From Symsagittifera roscoffensis (lineage: Eukaryota > Xenacoelomorpha > Acoela > Convolutidae), in assembly GCF_963678635.1 (NCBI RefSeq), contig NC_087067.1:9285716-9349715 (forward strand): a stretch of DNA of 64,000 nt, written 5' to 3'. How positions within the stretch are numbered: position 1 is the first letter of the stretch; every line of letters begins with the position of its first letter. Shown one piece after another: positions 1-12,411 of this stretch. The notes under the pieces are model-generated. The model made no database searches. It worked only from the letters and a program-made list of their open reading frames with translations, and had not been told where the DNA came from. A program made the position numbers and the translations under genes.

Positions 1-162
1 AATTATAAGCTAACCGTTGTAGACTGTTTGTTTAACCTAAATTTTCAGAGCAAAACTTTTTGCAAGCAAAAACAGAATACAGATATTCTATAACATCTTT
101 TAATAATGAAAATTTTATTGTTTTAGTTCGGTTTTAACTCATTTTTGTTATGTTCAATTTAG

Positions 163-242
163 GAATGACTCGATTGCATTCTGAAGAAAAAAACATCAAC
201 GAAGGAGAGCTTTTTACTGTTGACTTAGGAACGGGGAACCAC
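163..242 (+). CDS. Candidate internal exon of an unidentified gene
   Basis: An 80-nt open segment lies between an acceptor-like ttcaatttag (ending at 162) and a donor-like gtatgc (starting at 243). The frame beginning at 165 reads 26 uninterrupted codons, including NEGELFTVDLGTGNH, and ends exactly at the donor in phase 0. A further acceptor, tttttcgcag at 403-412, would add GKD and a stop, so this could be the penultimate exon of a gene entering from the left edge. I do not recognise the protein. An open frame of this length can occur by chance, and the upstream exons lie outside the window. Confidence 0.32.
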
Positions 243-3200
243 GTATGCAAAAACATTTTTATAAACCATTTGACATTAGTGTCATGAAAAACCCATATTC
301 ATTTTTCAAAAAAAGTTTTGAATTTCAATTCGGCTTTTCTCGACACTGACTTAAAAAATGCACATTTTAAGTTCTGCCTATTTTTGAGAATCGTTTTTTT
401 AATTTTTCGCAGGGAAAGATTAGGGCTTAACCTAATTTTTCAAACCAGTTTTTGGTATCATATCACAGGCATAATAATTTCGGATATCATACTTTCTTTT
501 TCATTAAAAACCTGCCGCCATCTCAAAAAATCCTAAGTTCGCTCCCAAATATTGAGCGCGTAAGAACAAACAAAATGATTTCCAAGCCTCTAAACAAGTT
601 TTGCCTCAGACTAATTACAGATAAATACGAAATTTGATGAAACTGGCTTCCTTAGGGCCATTTTAAGGCAACTTCCTTCAAAAATCTGACATTAAAATTT
701 GTTAATTAAAGAAAAATTTTATTAATTAGTTCTTTTGCCAAACTGTACATCTTACAAAATGTTACAAAAAGTGCTTGTTTGAACAAAATCTAAATTAATC
801 TTTCAAGACCAAAAACCCTAAGCTGTATATTGGAGATGAAAATTAATCAAATAAATGACCCGTAAAACTTGATATAGTTTTTAAAATATTTTGTTGTATT
901 CATCTTATTTTAAAGCTCTCTAGTTAAATTTTTAGTTCTGAATTTGGTATGCTTTTTTATTCTTGTTGTATTTTCTATTTCTCAAGCTATTTTTTGTATT
1001 GTCGAGTCGAAAAAAGATTTCAGTCTAGTTTCATCTAAATTGAAATAATTTTTTAAATTGGAGTTTTTTCAAAACAGACCTGCTTGTATCTAAAAAGAAT
1101 TGACATTGTAACATTTTGAGTCAGATATATAAAGCAAGTTTAGCCTGTTCAATATAAAAGAATTCAGTTCCAAACGGGAAGGAAAGTTTCAACGAAGAAA
1201 CAGTTTTTCTGTAATTGGCTTAGCATAGCGGAAAACAATGTTTGATGAGATATCGCTTCCAAAGTTTTTTGTACAAAGCTCTTTGAGGTTAAACAAATAT
1301 TCATTTTTCAACGAACTTTAATATTTTCAATTGTTTTCTGTGGCACAAAATTGCATGTTGCTCAGCTAAGACAGCAAGTTCTTTCGTTTTTTTGTACAGA
1401 ATGTTTTTTATAAGTTATCGCTGCGCTCTGATCTTAATGGAATTTTGAATCCAGACTGTTGGTAGTTTTTTTTGCTTGAGTGATTCAGTGAAATTTTTGA
1501 GGCATGGGAAAAAATTGGGCTTATGTGCATTTTTTCCGCCCAATTTTCGGTATCACAGGCAGATTTTTTACTATGAGCTTTTTAAAAAATACATACACAT
1601 ATATATATTTTTGAATTCCAAGCCTCACAACAAATTGTGAACGTTTTTCACGATAAATACAAAAATTATGTAATTTTAGCTCCCCTACTTAAGGCCAAAC
1701 ACAGGCATGGCGCAGGCATTCATTGCGAAGCCAAAATGTGTACTTTGTGAATTGTAAGCGGATTCCGCAACAAGGACCCTCTTTTTGTTCTTTTTTTTCT
1801 TACGTTCACTTTGATCGTTCCGACCAAGTTTTAACTTTAATTACTTGTCTCCGGATTCGAGAAATCTGCAGTCACCCAATTTTGCACCTATCCAGTGCAT
1901 TGTTTGGCTTCGTAATCTTACCTTTTATAAGCGGACTCTATTTTTTACTTGAAAAATACATTTTTTATAAAAAAAGTTTTTGAAAATGGGCTTTAAAATT
2001 TTGAAGAAAATTAAAACTACTTTTTCTTATTTTTGCGTGATCTTGAAATTTTTCCTTAAGCAGCAATTTTTGAAAATGAATTCAAAATCCACACATTGCT
2101 TAGAAACTCTTGGTATAATCAAATGGATAAAAAACTACAATTGTAAGCCAATCATGTTGATATGGAAGCTACTAGAATACATTTTTTTTAGTTCTGCATT
2201 TGAGGAATTTCGTCGGGTACACAAATTTGAATCCATGCTGACTTTTTGAGGTCGATCGAACAAACTGTCTGAGTGCTTCGCTAGAAGTGTAAGGTTTAAA
2301 ACTTATCTATAGAAATTCATCATTGAGAATGAAAAATTTTAAGAGAATTCAAATAAGCCGAAATTATTTTAACTAAAAAGAGCATGCCAAACTATACTTT
2401 GCATGTTATTGTATTTGATAAGCACATTCATATTGATTATAAAAAACAAAAACGATTTTACTTTAAGAAAATTGCAGAGGTTACTAAATTGAGATATAGT
2501 TGTATAAAAATCTGAAATAGCCTTCAGCAGAAAAAAGCTGATTTTAAGCAAAAATTAAGCTGAAAAAGCTTTTAGCTTTTTATGGAATAAATACTTTGAG
2601 TAAAAGTTGTACTTCAGCATTTTTTCCGAATTTTGCCAGAAAACTAAGTTTTAGTTTTCAGCTCGTTCAGTTGTGTTTTTTATTAAGATTATAAAAAACG
2701 CGTCAATGGTTACAGTTTTGGAGTATAACGACGCAACTTTTACCTTCTATAGACTTGCTCTCAGTCGGCCATGTTTGTCAGGTTTTTTGGATTGGAACAC
2801 GTAATAAGAAACGAGCTATGGCGTGCATTGAATTTTCTTCCGCCCATTTTTTTGTATCTCAGGAAAGTTTTGCAGGGGTCCTGTGTTTTGTGATGTATTG
2901 CCAGTGTTCGGATTTGAAAGAAAAACAAATTGACAGGGTGTTGAGAAAAAGAGGTTAATCGTCGGTTAATCATTTAAAAGACGAGTTAATCGTCGTCTCT
3001 ATTTATACAACAGTTTTTTCAAATATCTTCTTGAAGAGCATTTTATAATTTGCGGCCACTGCGACACTTTAAAAATATTAGTAACATTTTTCAAACTTTT
3101 TTTGCATATAAAAGCTGCGGCCTATCTAGCTGTGCCTTTAACTATCTAGCTTTTGACTTTTTCCAAATTTATCTTTTTTCGGTTTTTAGATAGTTTTGTC

Positions 3201-5980
3201 TTTTTATGATTTTTTCTCAGTAGCTGTTCTTGGCCATAGCAACTAGCAACACAAAATAACTAAAAAGTGTAACACTCATATCTCGTATACAGTCCTTTAG
3301 TAGTGATATCTTTAGTTTATTGTACCACATCTTTTTAAAAATAAAAAGTCAAAAAAGGAAGCCAAGCGGCACTTCGGAAGGAAATATGCTTTTACTTTTT
3401 TTAAAGTCACAGTCAGGTGGATTTCTAATCAAGCATCATTTAATGGTTCTGAAAATGATCAGAGAAACGATCAAAGATTATCGGAGTTGTCGCTTACTTC
3501 AATTTTGTTGTTATTTCCTTTTATTCAAAAATCTCGACAGCTACAGCTTTCTTCTTCATATTGTTTTTTACCAATTGAGTTAAAATTGCTCCTCGTTATT
3601 TTTTTTGGCATTTATTTTATTTAGAAGCTAATGGAGACACTTTAACGGGTTCAAACGAAGTTTAATAAGTAAATGGCATTAAACGTCAAAAAGTTTTGTT
3701 TCCAAAAAAAATATCCTTCAGTAATTTGCACAAGATTCCAACAAAAATGTGTTACATAATTGGGTTCATTTATTGACAGTTGTATGTGGCGTCCATTCAA
3801 ACTTGAAGGGACAGTTTCTCAATTTGGTCACCCATTTCGAACATATTCTGAGCCTGAAAGTTCATAGCCAAAATGAGATTCATATGAACTATCCATCAAG
3901 TTATGAGAAACGATTACTTATTCATTAGACAACTTGAGCGGATATCATGTTTCCGGTATTGGGCGTATGCCTACTGCCTGTTTTCGCACGCACTTTTTTA
4001 TGAAAAACCACACCAGTTTAATATATGATTCGAATCAAATTTTAATGGAATTTTTTTATGGCTAAAAAATTTGGATACATTTTTCATTATTAGAAACACG
4101 GATGACATAATAGTTATCGAGTTGGTTTTTAGAAAATATATCAAACGTTCTTAACTTTTACATGATTTCCTTTTATCCTAAACGTTTGCTGATTTTTAAA
4201 CTGATTTAAATAAGTTTCATGATGTATTTTGATTGGCACCAAACTCAACATGGGAGTTTTTTGAAAAATCTTAAGTGTCGTATTAATTATTCATCAAAGC
4301 TTCTTCTGACTCTTTGTAAAAATTGGAATCGTACCATGAACAAAAAAACTAAAATAGACAACATTTTTTTATATTTCTTGATTTCCGATCGATTTATTGA
4401 GTGCTTTTCCCAGATTTGCTAAGCTTACATGATGTGACCAAGTTAGCCCAGCAAGCTCCGGATATTTGTTTTTTGTCAGTTATCCTGATTTTTCAAGCCG
4501 ACTTCAAAAAAAGACAACTTCAATTATTATAATTCCCTTTCTCCATAACTTCAATCAAATTTATATTTTACCTGAAAAAAAAAGAAGTTGTCCCTAGCAA
4601 AAGCATGTTATAAATAGACCGAGGTTGCTTTGAACGCGTACCTTGATTATAACGTATAGACTTTCTTCATATTTTTGTACATATAGAAATTTAGGATGCA
4701 CGACCAATCTAAAAAAGTTGTAGCTACGTAGCTATAGTTGAAAGTTTCTGTCAAAATAAGTGGTCTTTCCTTCTAATTTCCCTAACAAAGTTCAATAACA
4801 AAGAAGATTATTTCCAGATCATCCTTAATAACGAATTGATCACTTATCGACCTTATTACGGGATAATTATTTTAAGCTGACGGGTCGTTTTTTTAAACTA
4901 CCCCCACAAAAAAATTTGTGTATTGTATATCTTTGTTTCAGAAAAATTGAAAAGGTTCCTAAATTATCTGGGGTACTAATTATCTACGGATTCAATAAGA
5001 GTCAACGTGTTTCCTTGATTTATTTCCGCCGGTTCTAATTACTTAAAAATTTCTGTTACTATTGTTTCCTCGTTTTCCCTGTAAAATGCTCATTAATTTT
5101 GACAGCTTAAAAAGGGCTTAAGCCGCACTTGAATTAAAATAAAAACCTAACCGTCCATACTTTGGGTTTTATGGCGCCATTGGGTAACAAAAAAGACTCA
5201 ACTTAGTCGAAGAAAAGTTAGTCTTCCTTCTTCTTTCATATTACTAATAACTTGCGCCGTATTACCTGCGGCTAAATTAAATCAGGTAAGATTTTCCGTC
5301 TGATCGTTTTTTTCGTCTGAAGGATACTGCTCATATCAATGCAAAGCTCAAGTCAGACTGCTCTTTAAAAGGACTGAATTGTTTGAGTTTTAATAAATAT
5401 TCGAAAATAATGAACTTTTTTTTCAAATTTTGTAAAATAAAATCAAAACGCTCATATGTCAAACAGGAAACTTCGCGCGCATTTATTTGTCAAAAAAGAC
5501 GAAATTTGCAATGTACAAACCTTCGTAATTTGTGCTTTCTTTCAAATGGCAGTTAAAGTTCATCTGGAAAAAGCTACACTGCGCTCAAAAAAATTCTTTG
5601 GAGAAATGCAACACCTGATTATTGATTGAGTTTTACAATAAATTGAAAATACATGCTATTAAAATAGGCTATTGCTTAAAACAAACAAGTATGCTATTTT
5701 TCGAAATATAAAAATAATAAGAAATTCGTAAGAGATAAAGGATTATACGTAAAAGAAACGTATAACCCATGGTAATTTTTTAGTTGAGTAATTTTAATAT
5801 ACTTTTGGTCAAAAAACACGGGAAGGAAACTCGATTTCAACAGAAAACGAAACAATTTTGTTAGCAAGACAAGCTTGAAACAAAAAGGTATGATTTTTAC
5901 AAGGGTCGGTTGTCTCATGGTTTGTAAATAATATTTTATCCTTTTCAAAAACAGAAGAATCAAAAATGGCGGTGATTTAC
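243..5980. other. AT-rich non-coding stretch
   Basis: Long runs of T and A with scattered short frames that lack splice support, codon bias or recognisable motifs. GTTCCGAC-like words recur but without clear structure. I see no gene here that I can defend. Confidence 0.5.
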
Positions 5981-6007
5981 GTACGCGCACAATAGTTCTC
6001 GCGCGGA
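5981..6007 (-). CDS. Candidate small exon following 6053-6113
   Basis: On the minus strand this follows a 45-nt GT-AG intron (6052 down to 6008, gtgagt to ttacag). It continues the frame of the preceding exon in phase and reads VRARTIVRV. A donor-like gtaaat at 5980-5975 would end it at 5981; another, gtacgt, would end it at 5985. If neither donor is used, the frame stays open to about 5694 with low-complexity hydrophobic sequence. The local base composition is CpG-rich compared with the surroundings. The product is unknown. Confidence 0.3.
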
Positions 6008-6052
6008 CTGTAAGTTTAGCAATGCGCAGCAGAGCAAGCTGTCGCTACTCAC

Positions 6053-6113
6053 CAAGGCCGCTTTTGAAGATTAAATCTGCTACAAAACCTAGCGTTCGTA
6101 TTAAGCTCTTGCG
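6053..6113 (-). CDS. Candidate 61-nt exon of an unidentified gene
   Basis: The minus strand shows a strong acceptor (tatttgttttacag), then 61 nt with one open frame reading RKSLIRTLGFVADLIFKSGL, then a strong donor (G|gtgagt). It ends one base into a codon, and the next candidate exon after a 45-nt intron accepts that phase. Both splice sites, the open frame and the matching phase agree, which makes this better supported than most short frames nearby. I do not recognise the protein, and further upstream exons were not found with confidence. Confidence 0.42.
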
Positions 6114-7367
6114 CTGTAAAACAAATAACATCATGCAGGACATCATATTTGAAAACAAATAGCTCAATTTAGCTTACTATACAAACGCGCAATTCGGTAT
6201 TTTTTATGAAATAAAAAAAGAAACAACATACAATTAACACAATTTAAACTTGAAACTTCAAAACTGCACACACAAAAAGTTATGCAATATTTTTTATTCG
6301 CAAAAACATTTCTGTATTTAAAAATTTTTCCACAAATGTCAAAAAAAATCAACAAAAATTGAATTGTCTTACGAACTTTCTTTATTTTAATAAAAATTGT
6401 CAGTGAAATATCCCAGTGCTCAAAAAACTATAGATTCTCCTAAATTTAAAATTTCTTTTAAACAATTTTTTAAATCTATCAAATAATGGAACGCAATTTT
6501 TGACACTAGCAAATGAGAGGTAATAAAAAATTCGGCTAAATAGAAGCCGGAAAAAAAAATTAAATGCCTGTCAATCCCACGCAAATTTTGCGAGCAACTT
6601 TTAACATTTTTTTCTGATAGGAAATTACATATGAGCTAGTAAAAAGTATAAATTATAACTCAAAAGCCATTTTTTAACAGAATTTGAAGGCCTCTGTTGT
6701 TTATTTTAGGCGCTATCACGAGCAAAATAATATTAAAAGTTAAATAATATCAATGTAGGTAAAAATGCAAGTCGTGTTCTGCATTATGTGTTAAGAAGCC
6801 GTCAAATTTAACTGAAACAGGGTTCATGTTCGGTCATTTAAGCTAACAGATCAAAAATCCGACTGATCTTTTAGCTTTGAAACATGAGGTACCAATGAAA
6901 AAAATGAAACGATTTTTTGAAAAAATTTAATATTTTTAAGTTGTAAACAATTTATTTGAACTTTCTGACAATGGGTTTGAGCATTTCATTTCATCAAAAG
7001 ATAACAAACTGCTCTTATTAATGTAGGGTTCTTATTTAACGAAAGGTTTAGAGGAAGAAAAAAAGACAACAAATCGTAAATTCAGCAAATGCAAAAAAAA
7101 TAAAACGTCCAATTTCAAAAATTCATGTTTTCAAAATAATCAACAATTTATATAAATGAAATGAAACCGCTCAAATTTGTGACCATTACTTCAGTTTTGA
7201 TTCATATACTGTTTTCCTAGCTTTACTATGCCGTCGTAAGCTGTTCATAGGATTCAAAAATTAATTCAGAGCATAATGCCTGGAAAGTACAAAATTAGGT
7301 GAGATTGTACAAGTTTTTCTCAAAACAATTGAATTCAAACTATGATGGAAGCCAAAAGCAAATTATT
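6114..7367. other. AT-rich, no gene seen
   Basis: Short frames only, with no splice-supported coding sequence. It may include introns of the minus-strand gene suggested at 5981-6113. Confidence 0.4.
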
Positions 7368-8233
7368 CCCGTACCCAAAGGATTTTCTGTGCAAGATCTG
7401 AAATTCTTTATTTCTTTCATTAGTTGATTCTCAGATCTAAAATTCTTTTTTTCAGATCTTGATAAGAATTTACAAATTTCAGATCTGAAATTTGGATCTG
7501 AATTGGAACATTTCACTTCTGAAGTAACCTCGAAAAACAAAACTTTAGATCTGAAATCAGATCTGAGAAATCCTTTGTTAAATTATAATTTATGCATTTC
7601 GAGCATTTTTTGATGTTTTTGTAATACAAAATTATGTTTAGATTAACTAGCGGTCAAAAAAACTTCCGAACATTTTCACAAACAGTTTTTTTTCGAACTA
7701 CATTTCTTGTTCAACTGTCTTAAAAAGTTTTCAATAACTGCTAGAAAACCTGTAACATTTTTGATTTTCATTCGCTGTTTATGCGTTTCCAATGTTTATT
7801 TCATGCTTGGGGAAACATACTTCGCCAGTCTTCAACTTGAGACAATGCTGAGTAGCTGCTAGTAGCTAAAAAAAAACAAAATCACTGAGTACCTGCTAGT
7901 AGCTAGCACCAGCTAGTAGCTATGCTGAGTACCTGCTAGTAGCTAGCAGAAGCTAAGAAAATCAAAGATAGCAAGAATTGAGTCCGAATCATTGATTTTT
8001 CAGATCTGAAATAACCAAGAAAAACTAAATTTCAGATCTGAAATTAGATCTGAAATAGACTTTTTCAGATCTGAAATAACCAAGAGAAAGAAAATTTCAG
8101 ACCTGAATTTAAATCTGAAACAACCAATCCTTAAAGTATCCAAGCATTATTTAAACATTTCATAATCTATTTCAGATCTGAAATTTAGATCTGAAAAAGA
8201 TAAGTTCAGATCAGAAAATGTACTGGGTACGGG
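7368..8233. mobile_element. Foldback/MITE-like element with AGATCTGAAAT arrays
   Basis: The ends are inverted: CCCGTACCCA at 7368 and TGGGTACGGG ending at 8233. Similarity continues inward for about 22 bp (both sides then reach ATTTTCTG). Two inner blocks (about 7389-7570 and 7998-8215) hold roughly sixteen copies of the palindromic word AGATCTGAAAT or close variants, in both orientations. Between them (7855-7960) is a second array built on CTGCTAGTAGCT. There is no coding capacity. The immediate flanks share only TT, so the superfamily is not assigned. The 866-bp unit resembles a non-autonomous foldback element more than simple satellite, because the terminal repeats differ from the internal ones. 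Confidence 0.6.
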
Positions 8234-9836
8234 TTGAAGCATCTAAATTAAGCTATTAACTATCCTTTGCTGGTTTTCTTTAATAACACATACTAAACTG
8301 AAGATAGAGAGCAAGTAATTAGTTGTCTTTTCATTTAAAAAAAAAAACAAAAAAGGCTTCTTCAGACATAGTTTTAATTTTAAAAACCACAACTTTGAGT
8401 ATTGTAAGATAAAAACTGTAAAAGACGCAAATTTAAATTTCCATGCCTAATACCAGATAATATACACAATAGATCAAGCCTTTTTCTATATTTTAATATA
8501 CAAGAAGCTATAACTGATAAATAAAGCTTTTTTTTGTAAATTTCAAGCTCTAAAACTTCTTGGCTCTAGTTAATTTCCATATTAAACGTTTTATAACAAC
8601 CAAAAATAGGCTCTAAGAATGTTTAAAGTTTCTGGTTTTTAATTGAGCCATTACTCCGAGTTATTCTCATTTAATTGTAATTTTTTTTCCTGCAAAATTG
8701 TTAATTTTGTTGTCAAATATAATTTTCAATTCGTTGAAAATATATTTTTTTTAGATTCTGTAGATTCATATGTCATGCAGATACCTCGCTAAAAACTTTT
8801 ATTTTCCTAATATTAACGTTTGGAAGTGCAAAAAGAAAGTTTTTCTTTGTGATTGGCGAAAAACTCGTTCAAACATGCTTTTTGAGGCTTACAATTTCCG
8901 TTCATTAGTTTTTCAGCATAGCTTTAGTCCGCAAGTCTTCTTTGCTGCGCAATATTTGTTTTGTCCGGAAGCCTTCGTCTATGGGTTAAAAAATTGTGGG
9001 TTGATTAATTTCAGCATATTTATAGTCCGCAAGCCTATATAATTTTATTAGGTCTTAGTTTCCTCCAATAATTTTAAAAAATCATACTTTGTAGCATTTA
9101 AGAGACCAAAAAATAGTTGCACTTTATTACCATGCTTTTTCAGTAACTACTTGCTTCACTACTGAATGTAACTACTGAATGTTTGATAACATCGGCAAAA
9201 TCACTTGACAGATCAGTTTCACGATTATACTGCGTCGTCCAGTAAGTCATGTATTGACTTTAAGAGAAAATGAAAAGAACCGAGACTTCTAAGAAATTTT
9301 TCTTAAATTATATTGAAAACTGAATCATGTTTTGATGATTTTCATAAAAAACTTTCAAACTTTAGAAAATGAAATGTTTCATTTTATTTTATTTAATCTT
9401 TTTAGTTTATTACTGCTCCATAAACCTTAAAAGGCAGTCGGAACAATCAGGGCTTCGCCATAATACGAGCATTCTTGCTTTTTTTCTTGAACTTTAGTTT
9501 GTTAGTCGCTTACTTTCATATTAATATCGATTCCTTGTTTTTTAGTCATTTGTATCAACTTGCACAAAATTTTGCACAAGAGCTCAAACAGCTAGGATTT
9601 TTTAGAATAAAAGTGTGCTTCCTATGCAACGCTTGCCGATAATTGTGCCCACCTAATAGTGTAAAATTACGTCAAAAGATATACGGAAAAATTTAGCACC
9701 AGTTTTGGAGAGAGTTAATTGAGGGTAAAAATGTTGAAAACCAATTTTTGCAGTGATACGGTATGGTTAATTGACATCGGATTAGAACAAAAGCAAGTTA
9801 CAAGTTAATAAAGTTGGAAGTAAGTCCTGTTTCAAA
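8234..9836. other. AT-rich, no gene seen
   Basis: Only short frames without splice or motif support. Nothing else could be resolved. Confidence 0.4.
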
Positions 9837-10151
9837 GTGCGAACCAATTTGTCCCCTGCTATTGTTCAGCCAACTCTTTTGAAGTTAATTTTTATTTCTC
9901 CCTCAGAAAAATCTTTGATTTCGACCCTGTACAACCCTCGAGGCATTTCGAAGATCCTCATTATTCGCAATCGCACCACGAGAAATCTTCGCATCATTTC
10001 ACACAAAAAATCTACCTATTTTTTCCCGAAAAATAAGTGCGTTTCTATTTTTGAGAAGGCAGTATATATTCCAATTTGCATATTTTTAAGCCTCTGGGTT
10101 ATTATTAAGGACAAAAGTATCGACAAGGTATTTGCAGGTATATTCATGTAA
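9837..10151 (+). pseudogene. MSP-domain-like reading frame
   Basis: An open frame of about 104 codons preceded by a weak acceptor (tttcaaag, ending near 9837) and lacking an ATG start. The order of elements resembles a major sperm protein/VAP-type immunoglobulin fold as I know it: KLIFISPSEK, then ILIIRNRTTRNLRIISHK, then a Pro/Cys-containing turn (FFPKNKC), then AVYIPI. The spacing between these blocks is close to that of the family. The resemblance is by eye only. The ending (VFAGIFM) is followed by a stop, with no donor tested. It may be one exon of a gene, a decayed copy or chance. A minus-strand frame at 10086-10277 overlaps it, so at most one is real. Confidence 0.3.
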
Positions 10152-10672
10152 TTGCGTGAAAGCATTTGATACTATTTTAGTGTCAAGTAACAAGTGCTCT
10201 CTTGTGTCTTTGAACTTCACACCTAATCTTCTTTGAACTTCACCTAAACTTTTATCTTCTAAACTTATTTTGGCCAATAATTAAATTCGAAAACAGGAAG
10301 AAATTGAAGTGCTAAATTACCTTTTGGATTTGGTAATAAATTATACAGGCAATTAGACTGTAGTTTATTCAAAGAAATTCGTCGAGTGCGTTAAAACTTG
10401 AAGGTTAGAACTTTTATTAGATTTTTTGAATAATTTTATTGTCAATGTTTTGATACAATGTTCTTTTCTAACAAACACAAAATACTAGAGGAACGACCCC
10501 GGTTGAGGTGGTGGAATTCTGTATCCTCCACATGGATCGACCGAATGTCCGCTTTTGCACAGGATTTTATATAAGTCGACTAGTGACAAAAATTCGACCA
10601 TTTTTTCTGATTTTCTAGGATTTTTGAACAAAAAAATCTGCCAAGTAAAGCTCAAAAAACAGTATTTACGGT

Positions 10673-11049
10673 CAGGGGCGGGTTAAGGGGGGGGGAGGGG
10701 GAGGGGCGGGTTCGGACGCTTTCTTTCTCCAGGGATTCGACCCCCTGCCGAACCAAAGGGTCACCCCTTTGAACTATTTTAAGATATTCGTTTTTGGCTC
10801 AAGGACCCCAAAACTGTTCTAAGAGCGCCTTCGGCGCCAATATATACTAATTTTGAGGGGGGAGCGCGCGCCGAAAAAACGCGATTTCCTAGTCAAAAAT
10901 TTTCAAAAACAGCCAAAAAACGCTTTTTGCCTATTTTTTTCAAGTTTTTGCCTGTGGTGCAGAAAATATGGCCAAATAAGGGTATTTTTTCGAAAATTTT
11001 TTGAAAATCCGCCCCCCCCCCCTCTCGAGAAAATCCTAGATCCGCTCTG
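10673..11049. mobile_element. Non-autonomous hAT-type element (MITE), copy 1
   Basis: The termini are CAGGGGCGGGTTAAGG at the left and, read inward from the right, CAGAGCGGATCTAGG. The element is flanked by a perfect 8-bp target duplication TTTACGGT (10665-10672 and 11050-11057), the length typical of hAT transposition. It is 377 bp with no transposase. The interior has G-runs, a GGCGCGCG-type segment and a tRNA-like B-box segment (TCGAATCCC, minus strand, around 10735). The same family occurs at 21319-21684 and 25062-25426. Frames crossing it are incidental. Confidence 0.9.
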
Positions 11050-11377
11050 TTTACGGTCACCTTCTGGTTCATTTGAACACAAAGCATTTAATGTTCTGAA
11101 GTTCTGATCACTTGAGGAAACGAAAACTAATTATGGCCTATCGTAAGTTTTTTTTTCATCCAATTTCATGAACCTCAAGGAAAACTTGTGGAATGTCAAG
11201 TGCAGTATCTTATTAAAAATAATTGAGAACGAATCATAATCAAAAAATAAGTTTCAAAAAACTGGTCACAGTCGATTGTAGTGGTTTAACCAGTGTTTTA
11301 AGGTTCCAATTTAAGAAGTGAGATGGAGTTATGGCACCGGATATTTTTCCTGATTTTAAGTACAAATCTTTTTTTAT

Positions 11378-11554
11378 CAGTACCGGGTTTAGGCAAGGGG
11401 TTGGGAGCAGGAGGCGTCTGCTCCGTCTCCTCGGGGACTCAATCCCTTGACTACCCAAAATAGGTACTTTATAGTGTTTTTGGAGAAGTCTGAATGTAAA
11501 CTTGCTCGAGCTGAAAAAAAATACAGCTTTGAGAAAATCCTATATTTCCGCCTC
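11378..11554. mobile_element. Degenerate relative of the hAT MITE
   Basis: Begins CAGTACCGGGTTTAGG and ends GAAAATCCTATATTTCCGCC, both recognisable as eroded versions of the ends at 10673-11049. The interior shares the GC-rich segment with a CTCAATCCC-type stretch. No target duplication could be identified and the right end is blurred, so this is a decayed or truncated copy. Confidence 0.4.
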
Positions 11555-11639
11555 CTTTCTAAAATACTAATAATAAATTTAGTATAACAAGAGAAAGAGG
11601 AAATTATTTTTTATTCGGATTTTTTTTCTAAAATTAGCT

Positions 11640-11680
11640 GTTTGGACCGTTCTTTGCTACTTGTACAACAACCGGTTATC
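11640..11680. repeat. Dispersed short hairpin motif, copy 1 (divergent)
   Basis: Matches the motif at 39228-39272 and 48530-48575: a GGTCGG-like word, GCTACTTG and an ACCGGTTATC-like end. Here the outer pair is GACCG with CGGTT and the inner stem is weak. Confidence 0.4.
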
Positions 11681-12411
11681 CAAATTACTTTATGAAATGA
11701 ATTTATTCAAACCATAATGCAACATATAATGCGTGGTACAAAAAAGAATTTAATGGATTTCCAAATTTCCGCCATGAAGTGGTTTTAGCGCATTCATCAT
11801 TTGAGAGAACTGTCATTTAAATTTGACCTTTTTTCCCGCTACTTAAGTGGCACCTACTCAAAAAAAAATCAGACAAATTAACCCCTTTTCCAATAATTAG
11901 TGAGTTTTTTTTAGCTCAAAATTGGATCTTTTGTTAACTATCCCTCATAGCAAAACGGGGTTTGCGTATCTAGATACAGATTTCAAATATGCCTAATTAT
12001 TTTTTTAAAAGAAACTTTTATTTTTTAAGTACCGCAAAAGAATGGGCAATTGTTAAAAATATCCCATTTGGTAAGACATGAAATTTTTTTTTGTATGATT
12101 AAGATGTGACATACATAAAAGCAAGAAAACTAATCAAAACATTGACTAATCATTCTTAACTAAATTAAGAGCCAAGAAAAACCCATCGTAGCGCGGATGT
12201 TCTCTGAAGCAAATGTTATTCAGACAAAAAAGCAGAAAACAGATAAAAACTGACAAATGGCCAGATCAGAGCAAAAATGATGAAAATGTTATCAAAAAAT
12301 TTAATTAGTGCTTAACAAAAGTTTTGGCGATAAATTTCGATTGGTCCACTACCGAAGCAACATTAGGTTTCAAATGATACCAGAGTGCATTATAGGGTAG
12401 GCATCCCAAGG

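Noticed and set aside
5150-5284. Open frame ending SFILLITCAVLPAAKLNQ at a CAG|gtaaga donor, like a signal-peptide exon
   Set aside because: No in-frame ATG and no good acceptor upstream; not enough for a gene call.
10086-10277. Minus-strand frame with AKISLEDKSLGEVQRRLG
   Set aside because: Contains an internal GAAGTTCAAAGA duplication, overlaps the MSP-like frame and lacks splice support.
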